From Yoonia sp. I 8.24 (GTDB lineage Bacteria; Pseudomonadota; Alphaproteobacteria; Rhodobacterales; Rhodobacteraceae), in contig NZ_JACXGQ010000005.1 in the NCBI RefSeq assembly GCF_022096995.1, forward strand, positions 1 to 64,000: a stretch of DNA of 64,000 nt, given 5' to 3'. A program made the translations under genes and the position numbers. Under the pieces are notes generated by a model that saw only the letters and a program-made list of their open reading frames with translations, ran no database searches and was not told the DNA's origin. Shown in pieces: positions 21,743-31,053 of this stretch; the first letter of the stretch is position 1; each line of letters opens with the position of its first letter.

Positions 21743-22309
21743 ACGCCCCAGCTCTGCGGCCATATCGCGAGCGATGTCCTGCGCCTGACCGGGAGCACGC
21801 GCCGCAAGTACGCGCAGCCCCAAAAGGTCTGACTGATAGCGCCGCGCCAGTGTTTCAGGATCATAGTGCACGGCGACGTCACCGTTCACCTGCGCTGACC
21901 GGAACAAATCCGCGAATTTTTTTTCAATCATCACCAAAAGATCGTTCGCGACCTCAGCCAAAGCATGATCTTGACCTTTCAACTCTAGAAAGGTTTTGGC
22001 CAACATACAGGCATGACCTCCCATTGTGGGATCTTCGACCAAAATGCGCGGATAGGCCTGAAGTGCGCCCAATGGCCCGCGCTCAACGCAAAGCGCGTCT
22101 ATTTTTTCAGCCCCTTCTTGCGCGTATTTGTTCAAAGTCAGCTTGTATAGCGCCTCCTTCGATCCAAATGCGGCATAAAAGCTGCCCGGGCGGGTGTCCA
22201 ACGCGGCCTCAAGATCCTTGAGCGACGTGCCTGCCCATCCGCGTTTCCAAAACACTGTCTTGGCGCGTTTGATCAGATCTTCACGGTCGTAGGTTGCAGT
22301 GCGGGCCAT
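21716..22309 (-). CDS. TetR-family transcriptional regulator
   Basis: A 197-residue regulator with an N-terminal helix-turn-helix (residues about 5-50, including TSLKDLEAALDTRPGSFYAA) and a ligand-binding C-terminal domain. The start MARTATYDRE at 22309 is preferred. Upstream in-frame ATGs at 22321 and 22339 exist, but the latter sits inside the palindrome thought to be its operator. It is divergent from the AhpD-like gene, which is the likely target together with itself. Confidence 0.9.
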   Translation of the reverse strand: MARTATYDREDLIKRAKTVFWKRGWAGTSLKDLEAALDTRPGSFYAAFGSKEALYKLTLNKYAQEGAEKIDALCVERGPLGALQAYPRILVEDPTMGGHACMLAKTFLELKGQDHALAEVANDLLVMIEKKFADLFRSAQVNGDVAVHYDPETLARRYQSDLLGLRVLAARAPGQAQDIARDMAAELGRLGPGVQSD

Positions 22310-22320
22310 AGCGAATCTCA

Positions 22321-22367
22321 TTTTTGAGTGATTGTTCATTTATATACTTGAATGATCACTCAAAAAA
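22321..22367. promoter_or_regulatory. Long palindrome, probable TetR operator
   Basis: TTTTTGAGTGATTGTTCA (22321-22338) is an imperfect inverted copy of the arm at 22349-22367 (TGAATGATCACTCAAAAAA), separated by ten A/T-rich bases. It sits between the divergent TetR and AhpD-like genes, where a regulator of both would bind. The assignment to this regulator is inferred from position. Confidence 0.75.
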
Positions 22368-22405
22368 GACCAACACTCAGGAATCATCAACTGAAAGCGA
22401 AAATA

Positions 22406-22975
22406 ATGACTGATTTCCCATCTCACGACCTCGACAGCGCACCAGCTGAATCAAAGCCACTACTTGAAAAGTCGCAAAAAGCGTTCGGTCGCCTGCCTGG
22501 CCTGCACAAAGTGATGGCGGAAAGCCCACAGATGCTCGAAGGCTACCAAGTTCTGCACCACCTGTTCACACAAACTGCATTTGATGCCGATGAAATGACC
22601 GTGGTTTGGCAGACAATTAACGTCGAAAACGAGTGTCATTACTGCGTGCCAGCGCACACGGGCATTGCGAAAATGATGAAAATTGACGACGCGCTATCTA
22701 CGGCCCTGCGCGAAGAAGCTCCGCTCGCGGATCCGAAACTCGAAGCACTGCGCACATTCACCCTGCGCATGTTGCGCGGTCGCGGCAATGTTTCAGACGC
22801 CGAAATGCAAGAATTCTTTGCAGCAGGCTATGGTCACCGCGCGGTGCTAGATGTCGTCTTGGGGCTGGCTCAAAAAACCATGTCCAACTACGTCAACCAC
22901 GTCGCACAGACACCTGTCGACGCACCGATGCAACAATTCGGATGGGAGCGCAAAGGCGCACCATTGACTGTTTAA
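22406..22975 (+). CDS. AhpD-like carboxymuconolactone decarboxylase-family protein
   Basis: A 189-residue all-helical protein. Residues 76-84 read ECHYCVPAH, the Cys-x2-Cys-x3-His redox motif of AhpD-type hydroperoxide-handling proteins, so a thiol peroxidase-like role is more likely than a true decarboxylase. The ATG at 22406 (MTDFPSHDLDSAPAESKP) is chosen over an earlier in-frame ATG inside the palindrome. It is likely repressed by the divergent TetR regulator. Confidence 0.85.
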   Translation: MTDFPSHDLDSAPAESKPLLEKSQKAFGRLPGLHKVMAESPQMLEGYQVLHHLFTQTAFDADEMTVVWQTINVENECHYCVPAHTGIAKMMKIDDALSTALREEAPLADPKLEALRTFTLRMLRGRGNVSDAEMQEFFAAGYGHRAVLDVVLGLAQKTMSNYVNHVAQTPVDAPMQQFGWERKGAPLTV

Positions 22976-23260
22976 TCGCTGCGACACTTCACCCAAGGGC
23001 AGCATTCCCATGCTGCCCTGACTTTGTTTGCAGCGCACCATCACGCCATGCGCCCATCCAATTTGCCCGTGCAAAATTTTGTTCTCTCTGGCAGTCGTCT
23101 GCCTTTGGTTTAATCCTCTCATCAGCCCAACCCAATTTTTCCTGATATTAAACAATTTTTCTTGTTGGGTATATTGCCTTCCTGTGCAAAACTCTTTCAT
23201 GTGGGCAGACAGGCGCGGATTCGTCGCCGGTTTTCACATTGATTTCGAAGGGGTTTCAAA
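22976..23260. promoter_or_regulatory. Upstream region of the mgd operon
   Basis: 285 bases without a gene. GTTTAATC (23108-23115) and GATATTAAAC (23144-23153) form a spaced inverted repeat. The 11-mer CTGATATTAAA (23142-23152) recurs exactly at 32869-32879, in front of dmmD, there also preceded by GTTTAATC. These are candidate binding sites for a shared regulator of the methylated-amine genes; the evidence is only the repeat. Confidence 0.4.
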
Positions 23261-24511
23261 ATGCGGTACTCTGGATTACGGGTCATCAAAGAGGCGCTCA
23301 GCGGCCACAAGGGATGGACCCCTGCGTGGCGCGAACCCGATCCCGCGGCGCATTATGATATTGTCATCATCGGTGGCGGCGGACATGGGTTGGCGACGGC
23401 CCATTATCTCGCCCAAGAGTTTGGACAAGCGCGGGTAGCGGTGATCGAAAAAGGGTGGATCGGCGGCGGCAACGTCGGGCGCAATACCACCATCATCCGC
23501 TCTAACTATCTGCTCGATGGGAATGAACCCTTCTACGAGATGTCCCTAAAGCTATGGGAAGGTCTAGAACAGGACCTTAACTACAACGCAATGGTCAGCC
23601 AACGCGGTATTCTGAACTTGATCCATTCGGACGGCCAACGGGATGCATTCATTCGGCGCGGAAACGCGATGATACTGAATGGGGCGGATGCTGATTTGCT
23701 CAGTACGGCTGACATCAAAAAACGCTATCCGTTCCTCAACACCCATGATGCGCGTTTTCCGATCAAAGGCGGTCTAGCACAGCATCGCGGCGGGACTGTG
23801 CGGCATGATGCTGTTGCCTGGGGCTATGCCCGCAGTGCGGACAAGCACGGTGTGGACATCATCCAAAATTGCGAGGTCACAGGGTTCCGTATCGAGGATG
23901 GCGTTTGCAAAGGCGTAGAAACATCGCGTGGGTTTATCGGCGCAGGTAAGGTCGCCTGTGCGGTGGCGGGCAATTCTTCGCGGTTAATGAGCTTGGCCAA
24001 TATGCGCCTGCCAATCGAAAGCCATGTATTGCAGGCCTTTGTTTCAGAAGGATTAAAACCCGTCCTACCCGGTGTAATCACTTTTGGCGCTGGCCACTTT
24101 TATTGCAGCCAATCCGACAAGGGCGGGTTAGTGTTTGGCGGTGATCTCGACGGCTATAATTCCTATGCCCAGCGCGGCAACCTGCCCACTGTCGAAGACG
24201 TCTGCGAAGGCGCGGTGGCAATTTTCCCGATGCTGGGTCGGGCACGTCTTTTGCGGATGTGGGGGGGGATCATGGACATGTCGATGGACGGCTCTCCGAT
24301 CATCGATAAAACCCATATCGATGGCCTCTATTTCAATGGCGGCTGGTGCTATGGCGGGTTCAAGGCCACCCCTGCAAGCGGCTTTGCCTTTGCCCATCTG
24401 CTCGCCAAAGACGCGCCACACCCCACCGCTGCGGCCTACCGATTTGATCGGTTCGAAAAAGGCCTGATGATCGACGAAAAAGGGATGGGCAATCAGCCCA
24501 ATTTGCACTGA
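23261..24511 (+). CDS. mgdA: N-methylglutamate dehydrogenase subunit A (SoxB-like)
   Basis: A 416-residue flavoprotein of the DAO/sarcosine-oxidase beta type. It has a dinucleotide-binding loop, IVIIGGGGHGLATAHYLAQE, near residue 34 and a C-terminal GGWCYGGFKATPASGFAFAH segment typical of SoxB. By itself it would be called sarcosine oxidase beta. The neighbourhood (dmm, mgs, gmaS, tmm and tdm) and the order B-D-A-G identify the complex as N-methylglutamate dehydrogenase, which oxidises N-methylglutamate to glutamate plus a C1 unit passed to tetrahydrofolate. The stop overlaps the mgdB start (TGATG). Confidence 0.85.
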   Translation: MRYSGLRVIKEALSGHKGWTPAWREPDPAAHYDIVIIGGGGHGLATAHYLAQEFGQARVAVIEKGWIGGGNVGRNTTIIRSNYLLDGNEPFYEMSLKLWEGLEQDLNYNAMVSQRGILNLIHSDGQRDAFIRRGNAMILNGADADLLSTADIKKRYPFLNTHDARFPIKGGLAQHRGGTVRHDAVAWGYARSADKHGVDIIQNCEVTGFRIEDGVCKGVETSRGFIGAGKVACAVAGNSSRLMSLANMRLPIESHVLQAFVSEGLKPVLPGVITFGAGHFYCSQSDKGGLVFGGDLDGYNSYAQRGNLPTVEDVCEGAVAIFPMLGRARLLRMWGGIMDMSMDGSPIIDKTHIDGLYFNGGWCYGGFKATPASGFAFAHLLAKDAPHPTAAAYRFDRFEKGLMIDEKGMGNQPNLH

Positions 24512-24798
24512 TGATTATTGACCACCCCCTGCTTGGCCCCCGCGACAGCGCCGAATTCACCTATATGGGTGATGCACGCCTGATTGAACGCCCATCCCCG
24601 GATAGCCCAGATGCGGCAGCGGCATTTTACGACTATGCTTACCTGCGCGATAACCCAGCGGGCTGGCACCGCGAACTGTGGTTCCATGAAGCGGGCGACC
24701 GGTCGTGGCTTGTGGTGACGCGCAACACCGTCACCCACGAGATATCAAAGGTTGAATTCGCTAGCGATGTCGCCCGTGCAAAGGGGCGATCCAAATGA
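24511..24798 (+). CDS. mgdB: N-methylglutamate dehydrogenase subunit B (SoxD-like)
   Basis: A 95-residue small subunit matching sarcosine oxidase delta in length and in the blocks GPRDSAEFTYMG and NPAGWHRELWFHEAGDRSW. In heterotetrameric sarcosine oxidases this subunit binds zinc through three cysteines and a histidine. Here the positions read His5, Leu8 and Asp63, with only His59 kept, so the classical zinc site is absent. It overlaps mgdA by one base and mgdC by four (ATGA), so the subunits are translationally coupled. Confidence 0.82.
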   Translation: MIIDHPLLGPRDSAEFTYMGDARLIERPSPDSPDAAAAFYDYAYLRDNPAGWHRELWFHEAGDRSWLVVTRNTVTHEISKVEFASDVARAKGRSK

Positions 24799-27728
24799 CC
24801 CAGAAAAACCGGATCACAGGCGGTCAGATCGACCGCAACACGACATGTAAATTTACCTTTGATGGCCGCACTTATGCGGGTCATGCGGGTGATACGTTGG
24901 CTTCTGCCTTGCTTGCCAATGGCGTTCGGCTCATGGGGCGCAGCTTTAAATATCACCGCCCCCGTGGCCCGATGACCGCAGGTTCTGATGAACCGAACGC
25001 ACTGGTGCACTTGCGCAGCGGCGCGCGTACAGAACCAAATACCCGCGCCACAACCACTGAATTGTTTGACGGGCTGACCGCGACAAGCCAAAACCGCCTT
25101 GGATCGCTTTCCTTTGATCTTCTGGCGGTCAATGACCGCCTATCGACCTTCCTGACGGCGGGTTTTTATTACAAGACATTCATGTGGCCTGCGGCGTTCT
25201 GGGAGAAGGTCTATGAACCAATCATCCGCCGCGCCGCCGGCCTTGGCGCACTTTCGTTTGAGGATGATCCAGACGTTTACGACAAGGGGTTCTTGCATTG
25301 TGATCTGCTGATCATCGGCGCGGGCCCGGCCGGCCTGATGGCCGCATTAACCGCCGCACGCAGCGGCGCAGAGGTGATCCTCGCCGACGAAGATTTCCGC
25401 ATGGGCGGGCGCTTGAACAGCGAAACCTACGCAATAGACGATGCGGCGGGCGCAGATTGGGCCGCAGCGTTGGTTTCCGAACTGGCCAACATGCCGAACG
25501 TGCGTTTGCTGCCGCGCACGACTGTCATCGGCGCGTTTGATCACGGAATCTATGGCGCTCTCGAAAGGGTCAGCGATCACGTCGCAACGCCAGACGCAGG
25601 CAAACCACGCCAGATTCTATGGCGTATCTATACGCAAAAAACCATTTTGGCGGCGGGCGCAATCGAACGCCCGATTGCGTTCAACAACAACGACCGTCCC
25701 GGCATTATGACGGCCAGCGCCTTGCGATCTTATGCCAATCGGTTTGGCGTTGCTGTGGGCCAACGCACGGCGATATTTACGAACAATGATGACGGGCACC
25801 GCACCGCCGCTGATCTGCACGCGAAAGGCGTCAAAGTCATCGTGATCGACCCCCGCGCAGACGCGCCGCGTGCGCGCGATTACGAGGTTCTTGCAGGCGC
25901 CCAAGTGGTCGACACGATGGGTCGGCTGGGGCTGACCTTTGCAAAGGTATGTCTTGCAGACGGGACTGAACGGATCATTGAATGTGGGGCCCTGGGCACA
26001 TCCGGCGGCTGGAACCCGAATGTGCATTTGACCTGCCACCAGCGCGGGCGTCCCTCGTGGAATGAGACGCTCGCCGCCTTTGTTCCTGACGGCTTGCCAG
26101 CAGGGATGACTGTCGCAGGCGCGGCCAAAGGCGACATGTCGACAGCGGGTGCATTAGCAGGCGGCGCCCAGGCCGCGCACAGCGCACTAGATTTAAAGGG
26201 ACGAATGCTTGCAATGCCGAAGGCCGAAGATGCACCGGTAAACATCACCCCATTCTGGTATGTTGAAGGCGCAAGCCGCGCATGGGTTGATCAGCAAAAT
26301 GACGTGACCGTTAAAGACGTCAAGCTAAGCCACCAAGAAGGGTTTCGTTCGGTTGAACACCTAAAACGGTATACGACCCTTGGCATGGGGACTGATCAGG
26401 GGAAAACCGCCAATATAGGCGGGCTTGCGATCATGGCAGAGCTGGCGGGAAAAACCATTCCCGAAGTTGGCACAACCATGTTCCGTCCGCCTTATACGCC
26501 CGTTGCGATCGGGGCCTTTGGCGGGCGGCACCGCGGGCAAGACTTCCATCCCAAACGGCTTACCCCCTCGCACAAATGGGCCGAAGAGCAAGGTGCGGTC
26601 TTTGTTGAGGTTGGCAATTGGATGCGGGCGCAATGGTTCCCACGCGAGGGTGAAACCACATGGCGCGAAAGCGTGGACCGCGAAGTTCTTGCAACGCGTA
26701 ACTCGGTCGGTGTTTGCGATGTCACGACGCTTGGCAAGGCCGATGTGCAGGGCGCGGATGCGGCGGCTTTTCTTAATCTAATCTATTGCAATGGTTTTGC
26801 GAAACTGCCCGTGGGCAAAGCCCGTTATGGGCTAATGCTGCGCGAAGATGGGATCGCCATGGATGACGGTACAGCCGCGCGCATGGCCCACGATCATTTC
26901 GTTGTCACCACCACCACCGCCAATGCCCTCTCCGTATACCGCCACATGGAATTCGTGCGGCAATGCCTCGTGCCGGATTTAGACGTGCAGTTGATTTCGA
27001 CCACCGAAAGCTGGGCGCAATATGCCGTCGCTGGGCCAAACGCGCGTCGCGTATTGGAAAAAATCGTTGACCAAGATATTTCAAACGCGGCCTTCCCGTT
27101 TATGGCCTGCGCCAATATCACCGTCTGCGGCGGTTTGCGGGCGCGTCTGTTTCGGATTTCGTTCAGTGGCGAGCTTGCTTTTGAAATTGCGGTTCCTACC
27201 GCCTATGGCGACGCGCTGATACGCCGGATCATGGCGGCGGGGGCGGAATTTGACATCACCCCATATGGCACCGAAGCATTAGGTGTGATGCGCATCGAAA
27301 AAGGCCATGCGACCGGCAATGAATTGAACGGAACAACAACTGCGGCAAACCTTGGTATGGGACGAATGGTGAGCGATAAGAAAGACAGTATCGGTTCTGT
27401 GCTATCGCGTCGCGAAGGGTTGAACCGTGCCGATGACCTACGAGCCGTAGGGGTGAAACCCGTCGACCCGACGCAGCCCGTGCCAGCTGGGGCGCATCTG
27501 ATGATATCTGACGGACCCGTGAATGCCGCCCATGATCAGGGGTATGTGACCTCGGCCTGCTATTCCCCCAATCTGGGGCATCACATTGCGCTGGCGTTTT
27601 TGAAAAATGGCGACGACCGGATCGGCGAAACCATGCGCCTTGTCAGCCCGCTGACTGACGTCGACGTGCAGGTCGAAATTTGCAGCGCCCACTTCATTGA
27701 CCCCAAGGGGGAACGGCTTCGTGCATGA
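24795..27728 (+). CDS. mgdC: N-methylglutamate dehydrogenase subunit C (SoxA-like)
   Basis: A 977-residue large subunit. The N-terminal domain (about residues 10-90) is a ferredoxin-like fold with GRSFKYHRPRGPMTAGSDEP, as in SoxA. A NAD-binding Rossmann loop, LLIIGAGPAGLMAALTAARS, follows near residue 173. The C-terminal 370 residues are a GcvT-like tetrahydrofolate domain with GTEALGVMRIEKGHATGNEL. This architecture channels the C1 unit from N-methylglutamate to tetrahydrofolate. The length is normal for SoxA-type subunits. Confidence 0.86.
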   Translation: MTQKNRITGGQIDRNTTCKFTFDGRTYAGHAGDTLASALLANGVRLMGRSFKYHRPRGPMTAGSDEPNALVHLRSGARTEPNTRATTTELFDGLTATSQNRLGSLSFDLLAVNDRLSTFLTAGFYYKTFMWPAAFWEKVYEPIIRRAAGLGALSFEDDPDVYDKGFLHCDLLIIGAGPAGLMAALTAARSGAEVILADEDFRMGGRLNSETYAIDDAAGADWAAALVSELANMPNVRLLPRTTVIGAFDHGIYGALERVSDHVATPDAGKPRQILWRIYTQKTILAAGAIERPIAFNNNDRPGIMTASALRSYANRFGVAVGQRTAIFTNNDDGHRTAADLHAKGVKVIVIDPRADAPRARDYEVLAGAQVVDTMGRLGLTFAKVCLADGTERIIECGALGTSGGWNPNVHLTCHQRGRPSWNETLAAFVPDGLPAGMTVAGAAKGDMSTAGALAGGAQAAHSALDLKGRMLAMPKAEDAPVNITPFWYVEGASRAWVDQQNDVTVKDVKLSHQEGFRSVEHLKRYTTLGMGTDQGKTANIGGLAIMAELAGKTIPEVGTTMFRPPYTPVAIGAFGGRHRGQDFHPKRLTPSHKWAEEQGAVFVEVGNWMRAQWFPREGETTWRESVDREVLATRNSVGVCDVTTLGKADVQGADAAAFLNLIYCNGFAKLPVGKARYGLMLREDGIAMDDGTAARMAHDHFVVTTTTANALSVYRHMEFVRQCLVPDLDVQLISTTESWAQYAVAGPNARRVLEKIVDQDISNAAFPFMACANITVCGGLRARLFRISFSGELAFEIAVPTAYGDALIRRIMAAGAEFDITPYGTEALGVMRIEKGHATGNELNGTTTAANLGMGRMVSDKKDSIGSVLSRREGLNRADDLRAVGVKPVDPTQPVPAGAHLMISDGPVNAAHDQGYVTSACYSPNLGHHIALAFLKNGDDRIGETMRLVSPLTDVDVQVEICSAHFIDPKGERLRA

Positions 27729-28275
27729 TTTAATACCAACACCGGCGCTGGGCGTCGCGACCCAAACCATCGGTACGATCACCATCGCAGAAAACGCTGG
27801 TGTCGCGCTGGCCTCGGTCGCTGCGCGCAACGGGCAGACAGACATCTGCGCAGATGTCCTTAAGTCGATCCTTGGGGCTGTACCGGACGTCGGCAAGGCC
27901 GTGCTCCACGACCCAGAGGCCGGGTTTTGGATGGCAGCAGGTCAATGGATGATCGGCGCACCGATGGACACGCACGAAGACCTTGCCGATCTGCTCAAAG
28001 CAAAGCTAGGCGATGCCGCATCCGTGACCGAGCAATCAGGCGGCTGGGTTGTGTTTGATGTCACTGGCGCTGCGATGCCTGATTTGTGTGAAATCCTATG
28101 CAATGTCCCAATCCGCAAAATGGCGGCTGGCGACGTACAGCGCACGGTGATTCACCAATTGGGCTGCTTTGTTATCCGTCGCGCCGCTGATGACCATATC
28201 CGCATCCTTGGTCCGCGTGCCTCGGCCGGGTCACTGCTTCACGCATTGATCACGGCAGCTACCGCCGTGGCGTAA
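27721..28275 (+). CDS. mgdD: N-methylglutamate dehydrogenase subunit D (SoxG-like)
   Basis: A 184-residue subunit resembling sarcosine oxidase gamma, a GcvT-related fold without catalytic residues. The GTG at 27721 is preferred because GGGGGAAC lies in front of it; it overlaps the end of mgdC by eight bases. An ATG eight codons upstream is the alternative. It closes the mgdABCD operon. The family is poorly conserved, so this call leans on position after the SoxA-like gene. Confidence 0.78.
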   Translation: MHDLIPTPALGVATQTIGTITIAENAGVALASVAARNGQTDICADVLKSILGAVPDVGKAVLHDPEAGFWMAAGQWMIGAPMDTHEDLADLLKAKLGDAASVTEQSGGWVVFDVTGAAMPDLCEILCNVPIRKMAAGDVQRTVIHQLGCFVIRRAADDHIRILGPRASAGSLLHALITAATAVA

Positions 28276-28355
28276 CACGCGCCTAGGAACCAAATCGGCA
28301 CGCGCCGCTTGACCAACCCTTTGAAAGATTTAGAACGGATAGGACATTTAGCAAA

Positions 28356-29000
28356 GTGAACATCAAAACCATGGCCACAACACCATTATCCCAAGATCCC
28401 CACGGCGCCAGCGAGGTACGTGAAAAAGTTCTTGAGGTGGCCATTGGTCGCGAAGTCCGCGCGCACCGGCGCAAACAGAATATCACCGTCGCGGACCTGT
28501 CCGAGAACACAGGCTTGTCCATCGGCATGTTGTCTAAAATCGAAAACGGCAATACGTCGCCGTCGCTGACCACGTTGCAAACTTTGGCCAATGCCCTGTC
28601 GGTGCCGATCACATCATTCTTTCGTGGCTTTGAAGAGGGTCGATCAGCGGTGCACACCAAAGCTGGCGAAGGCGTTGAGCTTGAACGCGCAGGCACCCGT
28701 GCGAACCACCAATACAACCTTTTGGGACACATTGGGTCAAACACCAGCGGCGTGATCGTCGAGCCTTATATGATTACGCTGAACGAAAAATCTGACGTTT
28801 TTCCCACGTTTCAACACGGCGGGATCGAGACAATCTACATGCTTGAAGGCGAAGTTGATTATCGCCATGGTGACCAGATCTACCCGTTAAAACCGGGTGA
28901 TACCCTGTTTTTTGACGCGGATGCCCCCCACGGACCAGAGATTCTGGTGAAGCTCCCGTCGCGTTACCTTTCAATCATTAGCTATCCGCAAAAAGCCTGA
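28356..29000 (+). CDS. XRE-cupin transcriptional regulator of the amine island
   Basis: A 214-residue regulator with an XRE helix-turn-helix at about residues 31-85 (VADLSENTGLSIGMLSKIEN) and a C-terminal cupin barrel (YPLKPGDTLFFDADAPHGPE) for ligand sensing. It lies 80 bases after mgdD on the same strand and converges with the dmm operon. Regulation of mgd/dmm by an amine or by N-methylglutamate is a reasonable inference from location, not shown by sequence. MATTPLSQ at 28371 is an alternative start. Confidence 0.85.
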   Translation: MNIKTMATTPLSQDPHGASEVREKVLEVAIGREVRAHRRKQNITVADLSENTGLSIGMLSKIENGNTSPSLTTLQTLANALSVPITSFFRGFEEGRSAVHTKAGEGVELERAGTRANHQYNLLGHIGSNTSGVIVEPYMITLNEKSDVFPTFQHGGIETIYMLEGEVDYRHGDQIYPLKPGDTLFFDADAPHGPEILVKLPSRYLSIISYPQKA

Positions 29001-29005
29001 CCTGA

Positions 29006-30073
29006 TCAGGTCTTTAGCGGTGGCTCGGTTTCCGGTTCTGGGAAGATGCCAGGGCTAGTGGGCAAACCGTCATCAAATTTCGACAGATAGTCGATCATCA
29101 GCGGGCGGTTGTCGATAAATCCCTTATAGGTCGCCAATTCTACGGGTAGATCGCGCACAACGCGGTGCAGCCGCCGCCCCCATTTTGGCATGGTCATAAG
29201 GTCCTGAAAACTGCACAGATAGCACCGGATCGGAAACGCGAGCGCGTTGGAGCGCGGCAAGCGATAGAATGTTTGCAGTTCAACCCGCAAATGCTGTTTC
29301 GCCCCGATATTTTCGGGAGTCAAAGTCGTCTTTTGAATACCCCATTTATGATAGTTTTCCGGTGACGTATCGAGCAATGGATTCACCGTCATCGTCCAAT
29401 TTAGACGCCGTCCCGGTGACCCTTGCGGGATATTAAGGAGAAACTTCAACGCCCGCTTAAAGATGCCCATCTCATTCGCCAAAGGCACAGGTCCATGCCA
29501 TTCGATAAAGTTCATGCCGATATTGAAATCCAGCGACCAATCAGCTTGGGTTGTAACCATACCTGCATCCATCCACAGGTTTTCGTCACGCTGATCCAGC
29601 AACGCGAAATCGCCTTGTGACTGACGGGTAATATATTCCATCGGTCCGTAGGGCAGCGTGCTTTCATCTAGAAAGGTAAACGTATCATCAATGCCCAGCG
29701 GCTTATTCACCCAGCGCCATTGGTCGCCGTCGCGGTGCAATTCGAATAGGTCAGGGTAGTCTTCGGATTTGCTGACCATGATCAATTCCAGCAAATCCCA
29801 GCCTGCCAATGTCATATGCGGCAGCGACTGACAGCGCAGCGGATCTTCGGACAGAACCTTGGCACGGTCTTGCATTTCTGAGACGTAATGTTCGTCCACA
29901 TCAAAACGGTTTTCGTAGACCGATCCATCTGGCCCGCCGCGATGTTGTTCAGCGTTCATCGAATACATGTAGCTGTCTTCGTGGAACGGAAATGGAAACC
30001 GTCTTATTGCCCACTCGGAATTATGGAACGAATAATCATCGCGGAAGGTTTCGTCGTTGAACTGGATGGTCAT
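29006..30073 (-). CDS. dmmC: Dimethylamine monooxygenase haem subunit (DUF3445)
   Basis: A 355-residue protein of the DUF3445/haem-dependent oxidative N-demethylase family. It is recognised from the N-terminal FPFHEDSYMYSMNAEQHRGG style, the central NIGMNFIEWHGPVPLANEMG and a C-terminal half rich in aromatic residues. In marine bacteria and Pseudomonas, DmmDABC oxidises dimethylamine to methylamine and formaldehyde. The ATG overlaps the dmmB stop by four bases, and the gene order D-A-B-C is the same as in described clusters. It ends five bases before the convergent regulator gene. Confidence 0.88.
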   Translation of the reverse strand: MTIQFNDETFRDDYSFHNSEWAIRRFPFPFHEDSYMYSMNAEQHRGGPDGSVYENRFDVDEHYVSEMQDRAKVLSEDPLRCQSLPHMTLAGWDLLELIMVSKSEDYPDLFELHRDGDQWRWVNKPLGIDDTFTFLDESTLPYGPMEYITRQSQGDFALLDQRDENLWMDAGMVTTQADWSLDFNIGMNFIEWHGPVPLANEMGIFKRALKFLLNIPQGSPGRRLNWTMTVNPLLDTSPENYHKWGIQKTTLTPENIGAKQHLRVELQTFYRLPRSNALAFPIRCYLCSFQDLMTMPKWGRRLHRVVRDLPVELATYKGFIDNRPLMIDYLSKFDDGLPTSPGIFPEPETEPPLKT

Positions 30074-31053
30074 CGGTCAAGCTCCAAAGTTGTGCCGACA
30101 AAACGGCTGACACAGGGCATAATTTTTTTACCACTGGCGCGATCATCATCGTCCAACCAGTGATCGCGGTGAATAAAGCCGCCGTCGGCGCTGACGACAT
30201 TGGTTTCGCATTGTCCGCACGACCCGCCCCGACACAAAAACGGTGCGTCAACGCCTTCGCGCTCCATTGCTTCCAACAGGCTTTCATGTTCGCCCACTGT
30301 GATCGTCTTGTCTGACTTGCACAGGCGGACCTCAAACGGTGCCCCCGGTGCAGGGGCAAGGAATTCTTCGGAATGCACATTGCTATGGGGCCAACCGATG
30401 CCCGTTGCCGTATCGTGTACCAGATCGATCAAACCCGCTGGCCCACAGACATAGGCGTGGGTGCCAAGCGGTTGACCGCTCAGCAAGGACTCTAGCGGAA
30501 TACGGACGCCTTGGCCGCTATAATAGACATGCACTTTGGTCGGAAACTTTGCCAAAAGCATATCGGCATAGGCGGCACTTTCTGGTGTGCGGGCCGCATA
30601 ATGCAACTCCCAGTTCCCGTTTGTCTGTTCCAATTGCCCAATCATCGCCAAAAATGGGGTAATCCCGATGCCGCCAGCAAAGAAGATGTGTTTTTTGGCG
30701 CGCCAATCCAGACCGAACAGGTTCACCGGGCAGGTGATCGTCATCGCATCACCCGGCGCGACTTGGCTGTGCATAAACGCCGATCCGCCGCGACCGGTAT
30801 CTTCGCGGCGCACCGAAATGGCGTAATGCGACAGATCGGTTGGGTCAGACATCAGTGAATAGGGGTTCAACCGGGTCCGATCGCCGTCTTCCATAGACAC
30901 GACCGTATGTGCGCCCCCAGAAAAGGGCGGGAAATCCGCGCCGTCTGTGCGGGTGAATTCGAAACGGGTGACATATTCAGTGACCGGAACAACTGCGCTT
31001 ACGGTCACTGCAATTTTTTCTGCCCCAGCTTTCGCTTTTTGTGGCGCGCTCAT
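30070..31053 (-). CDS. dmmB: Dimethylamine monooxygenase reductase subunit
   Basis: A 327-residue flavin-dependent ferredoxin reductase. An FAD/NAD-binding module fills the first 230 residues (RLNPYSLMSDPTDLSHYAIS; FFAGGIGITPFLAMIGQLEQ). A plant-type 2Fe-2S domain follows at the C-terminus (CRGGSCGQCETNV, with a fourth Cys near the end, IMPCVS). It passes electrons from NAD(P)H to the haem subunit. The ATG at 31053 overlaps the dmmA stop by four bases; an upstream open extension is ignored. Confidence 0.9.
   Translation of the reverse strand: MSAPQKAKAGAEKIAVTVSAVVPVTEYVTRFEFTRTDGADFPPFSGGAHTVVSMEDGDRTRLNPYSLMSDPTDLSHYAISVRREDTGRGGSAFMHSQVAPGDAMTITCPVNLFGLDWRAKKHIFFAGGIGITPFLAMIGQLEQTNGNWELHYAARTPESAAYADMLLAKFPTKVHVYYSGQGVRIPLESLLSGQPLGTHAYVCGPAGLIDLVHDTATGIGWPHSNVHSEEFLAPAPGAPFEVRLCKSDKTITVGEHESLLEAMEREGVDAPFLCRGGSCGQCETNVVSADGGFIHRDHWLDDDDRASGKKIMPCVSRFVGTTLELDR

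Noticed and set aside
23261..28275. Naming the four-gene set sarcosine oxidase soxBDAG
   Set aside because: Subunit order fits both, but the neighbours (mgs, gmaS, dmm, tmm, tdm) and the missing SoxD cysteines favour N-methylglutamate dehydrogenase.
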